From assembly GCF_018603905.1 (NCBI RefSeq), contig NZ_JAHFZZ010000005.1, positions 310,001 to 374,000 of the forward strand: a DNA stretch of 64,000 nucleotides. Direction: 5' to 3'. The translations under genes and the position numbers were made by a program. This stretch comes from Nonomuraea sp. NEAU-A123 (GTDB taxonomy: Bacteria > Actinomycetota > Actinomycetes > Streptosporangiales > Streptosporangiaceae). The notes below the pieces were generated by a model that was not told the DNA's origin, searched no databases, and saw only the letters and a program-made list of their open reading frames with translations. Shown here piece after piece: positions 16,673 to 25,072 of the stretch. Every line of letters begins with the position of its first letter. Within the stretch, counting starts at the first letter, position 1.

Positions 16673-17821
16673 ATGAGGGGTCGCAGGGAGTTCCAAGGCT
16701 TGATGGGGTCGGATCCCGAGGAGACGCTGCGTGAGGTAGGGCTGATGTCGCCGCACATGTACGACGCCCTGGTCGAGGGGGCGTTCGGCGGGACGCTCGC
16801 CCGCCCCGAGCTGGGCCGTGCCGCCCGTGAGACGGCGACCGTCGCGATCCTGGCCGCCATCGGCGGGGCGGAGGCGCAGCTCGCCACGCACACCCGCGCG
16901 GCCCTGCACAACGGCATCGCGCCCGAGGAACTGCGGGCCCTGGCCCAGCACGTGTCCCTGTACGCGGGTTTCCCCCGGGCGCTGAACGCTCTCACCGTCA
17001 TGGACAAGGTCTTGGCCGAAGTCGGCATCCCGCGCCCGGCCGCGCTGCGTAAGGTGCGGCTGGCCGATCATGAGACGGTGGTCGCCCAGCGTGGCGAGAG
17101 CGGGCCGCCCGTGGTCCTGCTCCACGGGCTCGGCCTGGACTGGCGGATGTGGGAGCCGGTCATGACCCGGCTGTCGGCGGGACGCCGCGTGTACGCGTAC
17201 GACATCAGGGGCCATGGGGCGGCGGCCGGGTCGCCGTCACCGTTCACGATGGCCGACACGGTCCGGGACCTCGTCGGCGTGCTCGACGCTCTCGGGCTCG
17301 ACCGCGCGCACGTCGTCGGCTTGTCCTACGGCGGTGGGATCGCGCAGGCCGCCGCGATCGCCGGCCCGGAGCGGTTCGCCTCGCTGTCGTTGCTGGCCAC
17401 CACGGACTTCCCGTTCGGGGCGTTCGAGGACAGAGCGCGGTCGGCCGAGATCGACGGCATGCGGGCCCAGATCGTGCCGTCGCTCACCCGCTGGTTCACC
17501 CCCGCCGCGCTCGCCACCGACGAGTGGGGAGTCCGCTACGCCCGGGAGTGCGTGCTGCGCGGCGACCCGGTCGACTGGGCCGCCGCGTGGCGCTCCTTCA
17601 AGGGGCTGGACGTGCAGGGCAAGCTCGCCGGGTTCGAGGCGCCCGTCCTGGTGCTCGCGGGAGAGCTCGACGCCTCCACGACGCCGGAGATCATGGCCGC
17701 CCTCGCCGGGCGCATCCCGGGCGCTACTTACCAGGAACTGCCCGGAACCCCGCACATGCAGACCCTGGAGCGTCCCGAGCTGGTCGCCGACGCCCTGGAC
17801 ACCTTCCTGCTCAGTTGCTGA
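16673..17821 (+). CDS. Carboxymuconolactone decarboxylase-alpha/beta hydrolase fusion
   Basis: A 382-residue two-domain enzyme. Residues 10-115 are a carboxymuconolactone decarboxylase domain (HTRAALHNGIAPEELRALAQ, YAGFPRALNAL). Residues 125-380 are an alpha/beta hydrolase similar to 3-oxoadipate enol-lactonase (VVLLHGLGLDWRMWEP, nucleophile GLSYGGG, LVLAGELDASTTP, final histidine in TPHMQ). Both activities are consecutive steps of the protocatechuate branch of the beta-ketoadipate pathway. Known PcaL fusions have the hydrolase first, so the domain order here is reversed. No other pca gene is nearby, so a different aromatic or lactone substrate is possible. Confidence 0.88.
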   Translation: MRGRREFQGLMGSDPEETLREVGLMSPHMYDALVEGAFGGTLARPELGRAARETATVAILAAIGGAEAQLATHTRAALHNGIAPEELRALAQHVSLYAGFPRALNALTVMDKVLAEVGIPRPAALRKVRLADHETVVAQRGESGPPVVLLHGLGLDWRMWEPVMTRLSAGRRVYAYDIRGHGAAAGSPSPFTMADTVRDLVGVLDALGLDRAHVVGLSYGGGIAQAAAIAGPERFASLSLLATTDFPFGAFEDRARSAEIDGMRAQIVPSLTRWFTPAALATDEWGVRYARECVLRGDPVDWAAAWRSFKGLDVQGKLAGFEAPVLVLAGELDASTTPEIMAALAGRIPGATYQELPGTPHMQTLERPELVADALDTFLLSC

Positions 17822-17871
17822 GCAGTCCCCCTTTCTTGACAATAACTTTTTTCGGTGCGATCGTTTTATCC

Positions 17872-18456
17872 ATGTACGAAGTGGCGGTGATCGAAGACCC
17901 GGCGGCGGCCGAGGCGTCGCTCGACCCGATGCGGTCGAAGCTGCTGGCCGAGCTGGTCGAGCCAGGCTCGGCCACGTCGCTGGCGGCCAGGGTCGGCCTG
18001 GCCCGGCAGAAGGTCAACTACCATCTGCGCACGCTCGAGCGGCACGGGCTGGTCGAGCTCGTGGAGGAGCGCAAGAAGGGCAACGTCACCGAGCGGGTGA
18101 TGCAGGCCACGGCCGCGTCCTTCGTGATCTCCCCGATCGCGCTGGCCGCGGTGCAGCCCGACCCGGGCAAGTCACCCGACCGGCTGTCGGCCCGCTGGCT
18201 GCTCGCCGTCGCCGCCCAGCTCGTCCGCGACGTCGGGGCGCTGATCACCGGCGCCACCGAGGCCCGCAAGCGGGTGGCGACGTTCGCGATCGACGGCGAG
18301 GTGCGGTTCGCCTCGGCGGCCGACCGCGCGGCTTTCGCCGAGGAGCTGGCCGACGCCGTGACCGCGTTGGTGAGCAAGTACCACGACGAGACGGCCGAGG
18401 GCGGTCGCGACCACCGGCTGGTCGTCGCGGTGCACCCTTCGCTGAAGGAGCGCTGA
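17872..18456 (+). CDS. ArsR-type helix-turn-helix regulator
   Basis: A 194-residue regulator with an N-terminal winged helix (residues 18-85: RSKLLAELVEPGSATSLAAR, RQKVNYHLRTLERHGLVEL) and a C-terminal domain of about 100 residues. It overlaps nothing but is followed one base later by the SRPBCC gene. No ribosome site is visible before ATG 17872, and a TTGACA lies at 17836-17841, so a leaderless transcript is possible. ArsR-SRPBCC pairs are common and the SRPBCC protein is usually the regulated partner. Confidence 0.87.
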   Translation: MYEVAVIEDPAAAEASLDPMRSKLLAELVEPGSATSLAARVGLARQKVNYHLRTLERHGLVELVEERKKGNVTERVMQATAASFVISPIALAAVQPDPGKSPDRLSARWLLAVAAQLVRDVGALITGATEARKRVATFAIDGEVRFASAADRAAFAEELADAVTALVSKYHDETAEGGRDHRLVVAVHPSLKER

Positions 18457-18457
18457 G

Positions 18458-19189
18458 GTGGGTAAGTCCTTCGAGCTCCCCCAGGAGGCCACGGTCGGGG
18501 CGAGTCCCGAGGAGGTGTGGGCGGCCATCGCGACCGGCCCGGGCATCGACTCGTGGTACATGGGCCGCAACCAGGTGGCCGATGGCGTGGTACGCACCGC
18601 CTTCGGCCAGTACACCCCCGAATCCACCGTGACCACCTCGGAGCCGCCCGCCCGTTTTGCGCACACCAGCCCGACGGCCGAGGATGGCCGGTTCGTCGCC
18701 TTCGAGTTCCTCGTCGAGGGCCGCGAGCAGGGCAGCACCACGCTGCGCATGGTCACCAGCGGCTTCCTGCCCGGTGACGACTGGGAGACCGAGTTCGAGG
18801 CCATGTCCAGGGGTCTGGAGATGTTCTTCGCCACCCTGGTCGCCTACCTGACGCACTTCAGCGGCCGGACCGCGACGCCCGTCACGGAGTTCGGGCCGCA
18901 CGTCGCCGACTGGCCGCGCGCCTGGGCGGTCCTTTACGGCGAGCTCGACATCCCGGACCACCCCAAGCCAGGCGATCCCGTACGGTTCACGCCCGCCGGG
19001 CTCGCCCCGATCGAAGGCGTCGTCTACTTCGCCAACGCCCAGACGCTGGGCGTGCGGACCCCGGACGCGATCTACCGCTTCCTGCAGGGCCTCGGCGGCT
19101 CGATGGTCGCCGCGCACCACCTCTTCACCGGCACCGGCGACCAGGGACCGGCCTGGCATGCCTGGCTCGACCGGGTCTTCTCGGAGTGA
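18458..19189 (+). CDS. SRPBCC (AHSA1/START-like) domain protein
   Basis: A 243-residue protein with a Bet v1-like N-terminal domain (residues 8-145; VGASPEEVWAAIATGPGIDS, SWYMG) of the AHSA1 type, used for hydrophobic ligand binding, and a C-terminal extension that may be a second, degenerate copy. GTG start one base after the ArsR stop, hence co-transcribed. Ligand unknown. Confidence 0.87.
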   Translation: MGKSFELPQEATVGASPEEVWAAIATGPGIDSWYMGRNQVADGVVRTAFGQYTPESTVTTSEPPARFAHTSPTAEDGRFVAFEFLVEGREQGSTTLRMVTSGFLPGDDWETEFEAMSRGLEMFFATLVAYLTHFSGRTATPVTEFGPHVADWPRAWAVLYGELDIPDHPKPGDPVRFTPAGLAPIEGVVYFANAQTLGVRTPDAIYRFLQGLGGSMVAAHHLFTGTGDQGPAWHAWLDRVFSE

Positions 19190-19501
19190 CACCCATCGTG
19201 ATGTGGCTCATGCTCGCCTGGTCGCGGCTGAAGGCGGTGGCCCACACGCTGGTGCTGCGGGAGTTCTTCGCGGCCAGATGATCGGCCGGGACGGCCGGCA
19301 GGGGTCCGGTCGTCCCGGCCGCGCGGCGCTCCATCCGTTCCGGTCGCCGGGCTTCCGGCGACCGGAGTGGATGCCGCTGCCGGCACCGCGTACACCGTCA
19401 CGATCAGCCTCGGCACGAACCGCCGCCAGCGGTCATGCCGGCCTTCCCGTGCCGGTGTACGGCCCGCCAGGTATTCGCCCGGCAACTGCCGCTGGATTTC
19501 C
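19190..19501. other. Intergenic region between convergent genes
   Basis: About 310 bases with no coding frame I can support. The only structure seen is the strong hairpin listed separately. Open frames here are GC-driven and have no family resemblance. Confidence 0.6.
19340..19365. terminator. Stem-loop between convergent genes
   Basis: Perfect 11-base stem CCGGTCGCCGG / CCGGCGACCGG with a GCTT loop. No U-tract follows, as usual in actinomycetes. Placed between the SRPBCC gene and the opposing monooxygenase. Confidence 0.6.
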
Positions 19502-20983
19502 CTAACGCGTGGCTATGTGTTCGGCGATCGCGGCCGCCAGGGTCCGCTCGCAGGTGGCGGCGTCGTCGGCGGCCCAGCATACGTAGCCGTCGGGGCGCAG
19601 GAGCAGGGCCGCCGCGCCCAGGTCGGCCGCGCACTTGGCCCGTACGAGATCCACCCGGGAGGGGAGCCGGAGCTCGGCCGGGATGATCCCGGCCAGGTCG
19701 AGCAGGACCGCGTGCCCCGCCCCGAACAGCGCCGACAGACGGACCGGCTCCGTGCCGACGAGCAGGTCGGCGTCCGGCACCCGCTGCCCGGCCAATGGAT
19801 GCGCGCCGCCGAGGTCGTAGCCCAGCGACAGGCCGGACATCAGGCCCGCCATGTGGCGGTTGGCGTCCGGCAGCCGCAGCAGATCGGTGAAGATGTCGCG
19901 CAGCGCGACCACGTCCTCGCTCGGCCGCGGCATGGCCAGCACCCGCTGCGCGGACGTGTGGTGCAGGACTCCGGCGGCCACCGGATGCCGTTCGGCCTGA
20001 TAGCCGTCCAGGAGGCCGTCGGGCGCCCGGCCCTGGACGGTCGCGGCCAGCCGCCAGCCGAGGTTGATCGCGTCCTGCACGCCGATGTTCAGGCCCTGGC
20101 CGCCGAACGGCGGGTGGATGTGCGCCGCGTCGCCCGCGAACAGCACGCGGCCCACCCGGTAGTCCGCCAGTTGCCGGGTCGCGTCGGTGAAGCGCGAGGC
20201 GTTGTCCACCGCGCGCAGCACGGTCTCCTCGCCGTAGACGGCCCGCAGCGCGGTGGTGATCTCCTCCTCCGTGACCGGCGCGTCGCGGTCGCCCCTCTGG
20301 TCCTCGCTGCCGAAGGTGAACCGGTAGCGCTCGCCGCCGATCGGAACCAGCATGGCCCAGTAGCCGCCGCCCTCGCCGATCAGCTCGCTCATGTGACCCA
20401 GCCCCTGGGGGACCGACGCCGACGTGGCGGACAGCCGGACATCGGCCAGCACCGCCACGAACGTGCCGTCCCTGCCGGGGAACGGCAGCTCGAGCAGCTT
20501 GCGAACGGTGCTGCGGCCACCGTCGCACCCGACCAGATAATCGGCCCGGAACCGCTGCCCGGCGGCGGTCACCATCACCCCGCCGTCGTCCTGCTCGACC
20601 GCCGTGACCGCGGCGTCGCGCAGGACCCGCGCGCCGCGGGCGGTCGCGGCCTCCTCCAGGACCGCCTCGATCTCCCACTGCGGGACCCCGATCGGGTACG
20701 GATGCCGCGTACGCCACGGCTCGCAGTCCAGCGGCACCGGCAGGGCCGCGAAATGGCCGCCCACCGGCTCTCGTGTCATGGCCCGGCTCCGCAGCGGCTC
20801 CAGCAGCCCGCGCAGCTCCAGCAGCTCAGCCGTACGGGCCTGGATCGTGCCGCCCTTCGTCTGTTCGATGCGCTCGGGCAGCCGCTCCAGCACCAGCGTG
20901 CCGACCCCGGCCAGCGCCAGCTCGTACGCCAGCATCAGGCCGGTCGGCCCGGCCCCCGCGATGACCACCTCGGTGTCCCTCAC
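19502..20983 (-). CDS. FAD-dependent aromatic monooxygenase
   Basis: A 493-residue class A flavin hydroxylase of the same type as the one at 14.1 kb. FAD motifs: VVIAGAGPTGLMLAYELALAG, VGCDGGRSTVRKL and VLFAGDAAHIHPPFGGQG; the C-terminal 100 residues are thioredoxin-like. Likely substrates are phenolic or polyketide aromatics, including antibiotics. GTG start at 20983 after GAGGGG. Divergent from a TetR gene, which probably represses it. Confidence 0.92.
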   Translation of the reverse strand: MRDTEVVIAGAGPTGLMLAYELALAGVGTLVLERLPERIEQTKGGTIQARTAELLELRGLLEPLRSRAMTREPVGGHFAALPVPLDCEPWRTRHPYPIGVPQWEIEAVLEEAATARGARVLRDAAVTAVEQDDGGVMVTAAGQRFRADYLVGCDGGRSTVRKLLELPFPGRDGTFVAVLADVRLSATSASVPQGLGHMSELIGEGGGYWAMLVPIGGERYRFTFGSEDQRGDRDAPVTEEEITTALRAVYGEETVLRAVDNASRFTDATRQLADYRVGRVLFAGDAAHIHPPFGGQGLNIGVQDAINLGWRLAATVQGRAPDGLLDGYQAERHPVAAGVLHHTSAQRVLAMPRPSEDVVALRDIFTDLLRLPDANRHMAGLMSGLSLGYDLGGAHPLAGQRVPDADLLVGTEPVRLSALFGAGHAVLLDLAGIIPAELRLPSRVDLVRAKCAADLGAAALLLRPDGYVCWAADDAATCERTLAAAIAEHIATR

Positions 20984-21015
20984 GACCCCTCCTCTTTCCG
21001 TCGCCTGAGTGCGAA

Positions 21016-21049
21016 TGTATACCCAGTGCAGAAAAAGTCCAAGTGCAGA
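21016..21049. promoter_or_regulatory. Divergent control region with AGTGCAGA direct repeats
   Basis: AGTGCAGA occurs twice (21025-21032 and 21042-21049), 17 bases apart. On the minus strand TTGGAC (21042-21037) and TATACA (21021-21016), 15 bases apart, could be the promoter of the monooxygenase. The repeats would bracket it as TetR contact sites. Confidence 0.4.
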
Positions 21050-21069
21050 TTTCTGGTAATGTGGCGAGC

Positions 21070-21717
21070 GTGACCAGCGAGCCCGGCCTGCGCGAGCGCA
21101 AGAAGCAGCGGACGCACACGGCGATCTCCGAGGCGGCGATCGAGCTGTTCCTGCGGCATGGGTTCGACCAGGTGTCCGTGTCCCAGGTCGCGGAGGCGGC
21201 CGAGGTGTCCAGGCGCACGTTGTTCGCCTATTTCCCGGCCAAGGAAGACCTCGTGGTGCACCGGTTCGCCGATCACGAGGCGGAGGCCGGCCGGGTGGTC
21301 CGGGACCGGCCGGCGGACATGGCGCCGCTGGAGGCGCTGCGGGTGCACTACCTCGACGGGCTGGCCAGGCGTGACCCGGTCACCGGTCTCAATGACCTGC
21401 CCGCGATCGTGGCGCTCTACCGGATGGTCCTGGAGACCCCGGCGCTGGTGGCCCGGATGTACCGCTTCCAGGCGGGGGCCGAGCAGGAGCTCACCGATGC
21501 GCTGCACGAGACGGCGGGCGTCGGTGAGTTCGCCGCGCGCCTGGCGGCCGTCCAGATCGTGGCGGTCCACTGGACGCTGACGCTGGACAACGCCAGGCGG
21601 CTGGCGGCCGGCGAGGCAGCGGACGAGCGCTACGCGGGCGCGGTGAGCGAGGCCGAGCAGGCGTACGCCCTGCTGGCCAACGGCCTGGGCCGGTTGGGCG
21701 CACCGGGCGGGGCTTGA
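21070..21717 (+). CDS. TetR family regulator
   Basis: About 215 residues from GTG 21070 (GTG 21061 and 21043 are also in frame). The helix-turn-helix is clear: HTAISEAAIELFLRHGFDQV and AAEVSRRTLFAYFPAKEDLV. The C-terminal domain matches the group of TetR regulators found beside oxidoreductases. Divergent from the flavin monooxygenase at 19.5-21.0 kb. Confidence 0.9.
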   Translation: MTSEPGLRERKKQRTHTAISEAAIELFLRHGFDQVSVSQVAEAAEVSRRTLFAYFPAKEDLVVHRFADHEAEAGRVVRDRPADMAPLEALRVHYLDGLARRDPVTGLNDLPAIVALYRMVLETPALVARMYRFQAGAEQELTDALHETAGVGEFAARLAAVQIVAVHWTLTLDNARRLAAGEAADERYAGAVSEAEQAYALLANGLGRLGAPGGA

Positions 21718-21721
21718 GCCG

Positions 21722-22810
21722 TCAGCCGCTGGGCGTGCCGAAGATGTCGTCGCGGGCCATCGACAGGGCGGTGTCGACGGCGCCCATGAGGACTGGGTTG
21801 CCCACGACCGTGGTGACGCGTACCTCCGTGAGCACCGGGGCGAGGGCGGCGAGGCGGTCGGCGACCTGGAGGGCCAGCTTCTCGCCGCCCGCGCGGCCGG
21901 TGCGCCCGGCGAGGATCACCAGGCCGGGGTCCACCACCGCCACCATGGGGAACGCCGCCGCCGCGACGCGCACGGCCAGCTCGCCCATGACCGGCCCAGC
22001 CGCCTGTGGGCCGCCAGTCGCGGGCCCGCCCGTCCCCAGTCCGTCTACGACGTTGCCGGAGAGCAGGTCGCACAGCAGGCCGCTGCGCGTGTCGAGGAAG
22101 CCGATCTCGCCCGCGCCGCCAGAGACCCCGCGGCGCAGCCTGCCGCCCAGCACCACGGCCGCCCCCACCCCGTCGTCCAGCCAGAGCAGCGCGAAGTCGT
22201 CCCGGCCCACCGCCGAACCCGCGCGGTGCTCGGCGATGGCGGCCAGGTTCACCTCGTTCTCCAGGAGGACCGGCGCCGCGATGCGAGCCCGCATCGCCTC
22301 CAGCAGGCCAGGATGCCGGCCGGGCACGTCGTTCACCAGTGACAGGTCGCCGGTGCGCGGATCCACCAATCCGGGCGCGCCGACCACGACCGCGTGCATG
22401 GCCAGCGGCCCGGCCGCCTCCGCCAGCGCGTCTGCGATGATCACGTCGAGGTCGCCGTCCAGCTCGCGCACGGCCGAGCCCGCGATCCGCCCGGTGATGT
22501 CGGCCACGGTCACGTTGACGACGGAACGCCGCACGTCGACACCCGCCACGTGGGCCCGGCCCGCCACGATCCCGTAGAGCCGGGCGTTCGGCCCACGCCG
22601 ATCGCCGCCCGCCTCGCCGGTGACCTGGATCAGACCACCGGCCTGCAGCCGCTCGATCAGGTCGGACACCGTGGGGCGCGACAGCCCGGTCAGCTCGCGG
22701 ACCTGCGGAGCGGTCAGGGGGCCGCGGTCGAGCAGCAAGTCGAGGACCAGGCGGTCGTTGATCGCCCGGGCCGTGCTGGGAGTCGCGGTCCGCATTCCGC
22801 CTCTATTCAT
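21722..22810 (-). CDS. ROK family transcriptional repressor
   Basis: A 362-residue ROK protein: N-terminal winged helix (residues 20-65, GPLTAPQVRELTGLSRPTVS) and a sugar-kinase-like domain (VVVGAPGLVDPRTG, DGVGAAVVLGGRLRRG, GAGEIGF). The histidine and CxCGxxGC zinc motif that usually follow GEIG are absent, so it is not a kinase and may respond to something other than the usual sugars. Divergent from an MFS transporter 29 bases away and probably its regulator. Confidence 0.9.
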   Translation of the reverse strand: MNRGGMRTATPSTARAINDRLVLDLLLDRGPLTAPQVRELTGLSRPTVSDLIERLQAGGLIQVTGEAGGDRRGPNARLYGIVAGRAHVAGVDVRRSVVNVTVADITGRIAGSAVRELDGDLDVIIADALAEAAGPLAMHAVVVGAPGLVDPRTGDLSLVNDVPGRHPGLLEAMRARIAAPVLLENEVNLAAIAEHRAGSAVGRDDFALLWLDDGVGAAVVLGGRLRRGVSGGAGEIGFLDTRSGLLCDLLSGNVVDGLGTGGPATGGPQAAGPVMGELAVRVAAAAFPMVAVVDPGLVILAGRTGRAGGEKLALQVADRLAALAPVLTEVRVTTVVGNPVLMGAVDTALSMARDDIFGTPSG

Positions 22811-22839
22811 CAGGAACCCTGCCTGTTAATTTATCAGTC

Positions 22840-24006
22840 GTGAGAGATACCCATCATCGTGCGATTGCCGCCGTCTTCGCGGTCCACGGCGCCGTGGGCG
22901 GCAGCCTGGCGACCCGGATGCCCTGGGTGCAGGACCATCTCGGGCTCGATCCCCGTGTGCTCGGACTGGCGCTGCTCTGCCCGTCGGCCGGGGCGTTCGC
23001 CGGGATACTGGTGTCCGGGCGGCTGGCCCACCGCTATGGCGGGCGCGCGGTGACCCGGCTGCTGCTGGCGTCGTGGTGCGCGGCGCTGGCGCTGCCCGCG
23101 CTCGCGCCCGGCCTGCCGTGGCTGTGCGTCGCGCTGCTGCTGTTCGGGGCGGCGGCGGGCGCCACGGACATCGTGATGAACGCCCAGGGCGTGGTGGTCG
23201 AACGGCGGCTCGGGCGCTCCATCATGTCGAGCCTGCACGGCATGTGGAGCGTGGGGAACCTGGCCGGAGCCGGGATCGGCGCCCTGGCCGCCCAGGTCGA
23301 GCTGGATGCCCGTGTCCATCTGGCCGGGATGGCGGTGGTGTTGCTGGTCGCGGGCGGCCTGCTGAGCCGCGGGTTGCCGGAGTCGAGGTCCGAACCGGGG
23401 TCGGCGAAGCCGCGCCGCTTCGCCGTGCCGTCGCGGGCGATCCTCGCGATCGGGCTGGTCGGGCTCTGCGCGACCTTCAGTGAGCTGTCCGGCGCGCAGT
23501 GGGCGGCCGTCTACACCGTGAGGGTCACGGGGGCGAGCGAGGGCGTGGGCGCGGCCACGTACGCGATCTTCGCGGCCTTCATGGTGGTCACCAGGCTGAG
23601 CGGGGACCTGATCGTGCGGCGGCTCGGGCCGGTGGCGACGGTCAGGGCCGGTTCGGCGCTGGCCACGCTGGGCGGTGTCGTGCTGGTCGCGGGCCGTACT
23701 CCGGGGCTGAGCATCGCGGGGTTCGCGCTGCTCGGGGTGGGGGTCGCGGTGATCGTGCCGCTGGTCTTCGCCGCGGCGGGTCACGCGGGGCGCACGCCGG
23801 GCGAGGGGGTGGCGGGGGTCGCGACGATCACCTATCTGGCCGGCCTCGTGGCGCCCGCCGTCACCGGGTGGGTGGCCGGGGTCACGTCGTTCCCCACGGC
23901 GTTCGGGCTGATCACGTGCGCCACGCTCGCGATGGGGTGCATCGCGGGCGTGCTCCGTCCCCGGCCCACCCCTTCGCAGAACCGGGAGTACGAAGTCGTG
24001 GCGTAA
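22840..24006 (+). CDS. MFS transporter
   Basis: A 388-residue membrane protein with about 12 hydrophobic helices (for example LLLASWCAALALPALAPGL, AILAIGLVGLCATFSELSGA). The N-terminal signature AGILVSGRLAHRYGGR fits the major facilitator superfamily; similarity is to YbjJ-like exporters or sugar permeases. GTG start at 22840, 29 bases from the divergent ROK gene, so a sugar or small-molecule substrate under ROK control is likely. A 13-base stem terminator follows. Confidence 0.9.
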   Translation: MRDTHHRAIAAVFAVHGAVGGSLATRMPWVQDHLGLDPRVLGLALLCPSAGAFAGILVSGRLAHRYGGRAVTRLLLASWCAALALPALAPGLPWLCVALLLFGAAAGATDIVMNAQGVVVERRLGRSIMSSLHGMWSVGNLAGAGIGALAAQVELDARVHLAGMAVVLLVAGGLLSRGLPESRSEPGSAKPRRFAVPSRAILAIGLVGLCATFSELSGAQWAAVYTVRVTGASEGVGAATYAIFAAFMVVTRLSGDLIVRRLGPVATVRAGSALATLGGVVLVAGRTPGLSIAGFALLGVGVAVIVPLVFAAAGHAGRTPGEGVAGVATITYLAGLVAPAVTGWVAGVTSFPTAFGLITCATLAMGCIAGVLRPRPTPSQNREYEVVA

Positions 24007-24030
24007 CCGAAAGCCCTGACCAGCCGCGTG

Positions 24031-24060
24031 GGTGGCTGCCGTCCGAAGACGGCAGCCACC
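24031..24060. terminator. Strong bidirectional terminator hairpin
   Basis: Perfect 13-base stem GGTGGCTGCCGTC / GACGGCAGCCACC with a CGAA tetraloop, followed by GTTGTT on the plus strand. It lies 24 bases after the MFS stop and 10 bases beyond the end of the opposing phosphotransferase gene. Confidence 0.85.
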
Positions 24061-24070
24061 GTTGTTCCGG

Positions 24071-24871
24071 CTACGCCGCGAGGGCGTTCTCCAGGAGTGG
24101 CCGGTGGCGCAGCATCCAGGCCGCCGCCCGTGCCTGCCAGGCCAGGGCCCACAGCGGGCCCGGGTCCCTGGACTCGGGCGTGATCCGCGACCTGACCGCC
24201 ACGGACGCGCAGTCACGGATCGCGAACTCGATCATCCGCGTGACGAAGCCGTCGCGTTCGGCGGCGGGCAGCCCGTAACCGTCGAGGAAGCGGCGCAGCT
24301 GACCCGCGCGTGCCTCCGCGCCGGGCAGGTGCTGCCGTTCGGCGACGTCGTCGTCGTGCAACTGGGCGTTCCACCACGCGGCACCCGCCACGTCGTCCAG
24401 CCGGTTGATCGGACCGGCGCTGGTCCAGTCGATGTACGCGACCGGCAGGCCGTCGCGGGCCACGGTGTGCCACGGTCCCGTGTCGCGATGGCTGATGATC
24501 GCATCGGACCCGGAACTCTCGAACGGCCACGGCTGCCACACCGCGTCCGGCGGCGGCCGGAATCCGGCCGTCGCGTCGTGGAGCTCGCGCAGCAGGCGGC
24601 CCGCCTGCCACACGCCCTCGTCGGACCAGGCGTGCGGGTGGACGAAGTCGCCGTCGATGTAGGTGACGGCGTCACGTCCCTCCTCGTCGTAACCGTCGCC
24701 GACGAGCTGCGGGCTTCCGGTGAAGCCCACGTTCTCCAGATGCAGCAGCAGCGCGTGAACGCTGTCCGTCCACGGCCCGGCCGGGCGCAGCACGACGTCG
24801 CCGTGCCGGACCACCGGCGTGGGATTGCCCTCGGCCCCCAGCAGGGGCTCGAAGGATGATGGGGAAGACAC
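24071..24871 (-). CDS. Aminoglycoside phosphotransferase (APH/choline kinase fold) family protein
   Basis: A 266-residue kinase-like protein. The catalytic loop reads ISHRDTGPWHTV and the metal-binding motif AYIDWTSAGP, both in the expected order of the APH family. Related proteins usually have HxDxGPWN; here the metal-binding asparagine is histidine, so activity may be altered. Substrate could be an aminoglycoside, another small molecule or none. GTG start at 24871, with GAGGAG 5 bases upstream. That ribosome site can be paired by an upstream complementary segment, and a short leader ORF precedes it; both are listed separately. Confidence 0.85.
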   Translation of the reverse strand: MSSPSSFEPLLGAEGNPTPVVRHGDVVLRPAGPWTDSVHALLLHLENVGFTGSPQLVGDGYDEEGRDAVTYIDGDFVHPHAWSDEGVWQAGRLLRELHDATAGFRPPPDAVWQPWPFESSGSDAIISHRDTGPWHTVARDGLPVAYIDWTSAGPINRLDDVAGAAWWNAQLHDDDVAERQHLPGAEARAGQLRRFLDGYGLPAAERDGFVTRMIEFAIRDCASVAVRSRITPESRDPGPLWALAWQARAAAWMLRHRPLLENALAA

Positions 24872-24875
24872 TCTT

Positions 24876-24918
24876 GCTCCTCGTGATCGTGATGGAAGAT
24901 CACTCCAACGCGAGGAGC
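24876..24918 (-). promoter_or_regulatory. Predicted Shine-Dalgarno-sequestering stem (translational attenuator)
   Basis: In the minus-strand transcript, GCTCCTCG (24918-24911) is perfectly complementary to CGAGGAGC (24883-24876), which contains the ribosome site of the phosphotransferase gene. The 27-base loop holds a smaller hairpin, GTGAT-CTTCC-ATCAC (24903-24889). A competing partner, ACGCGAG (24946-24940), lies inside the leader ORF and pairs with CTCGCGT (24914-24908). This is the layout of a leader-peptide attenuator; folding was done by eye. Confidence 0.55.
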
Positions 24919-24928
24919 CCGGTACGCG

Positions 24929-24988
24929 TCAGGCGACCTCTCGCGTCGAAGTGTGAGCCGAGACCTCGCCGAGGACCTTGGTGGCCAT
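24929..24988 (-). CDS. 19-residue leader peptide ORF
   Basis: MATKVLGEVSAHTSTREVA, with a near-perfect ribosome site AGGAGGTGT five bases before ATG 24988. It is the only frame in the 200 bases between the TetR gene and the phosphotransferase. The stop codon is 11 bases before the segment that can pair with the next gene's ribosome site, so ribosome position on this ORF could decide whether the phosphotransferase is translated. It could instead be a small bioactive or RiPP-type peptide, but no maturation enzyme is adjacent. Confidence 0.6.
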   Translation of the reverse strand: MATKVLGEVSAHTSTREVA

Positions 24989-25072
24989 GTGCCACACCTC
25001 CTGATGAATCGCGGGAACCGTCCCGGCCGACGCTGCCACGGAGGGGGAGGCCGTTCAACGCATTTTCCGCCG

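Noticed and set aside
19072..19485. 137-codon minus frame in the gap after the SRPBCC gene
   Set aside because: Half of it is antisense to the SRPBCC gene and the rest has no similarity or ribosome site.
24929..24988. RiPP precursor peptide
   Set aside because: No maturation, protease or export gene adjoins it, and its position relative to the pairing segments favours a leader peptide.
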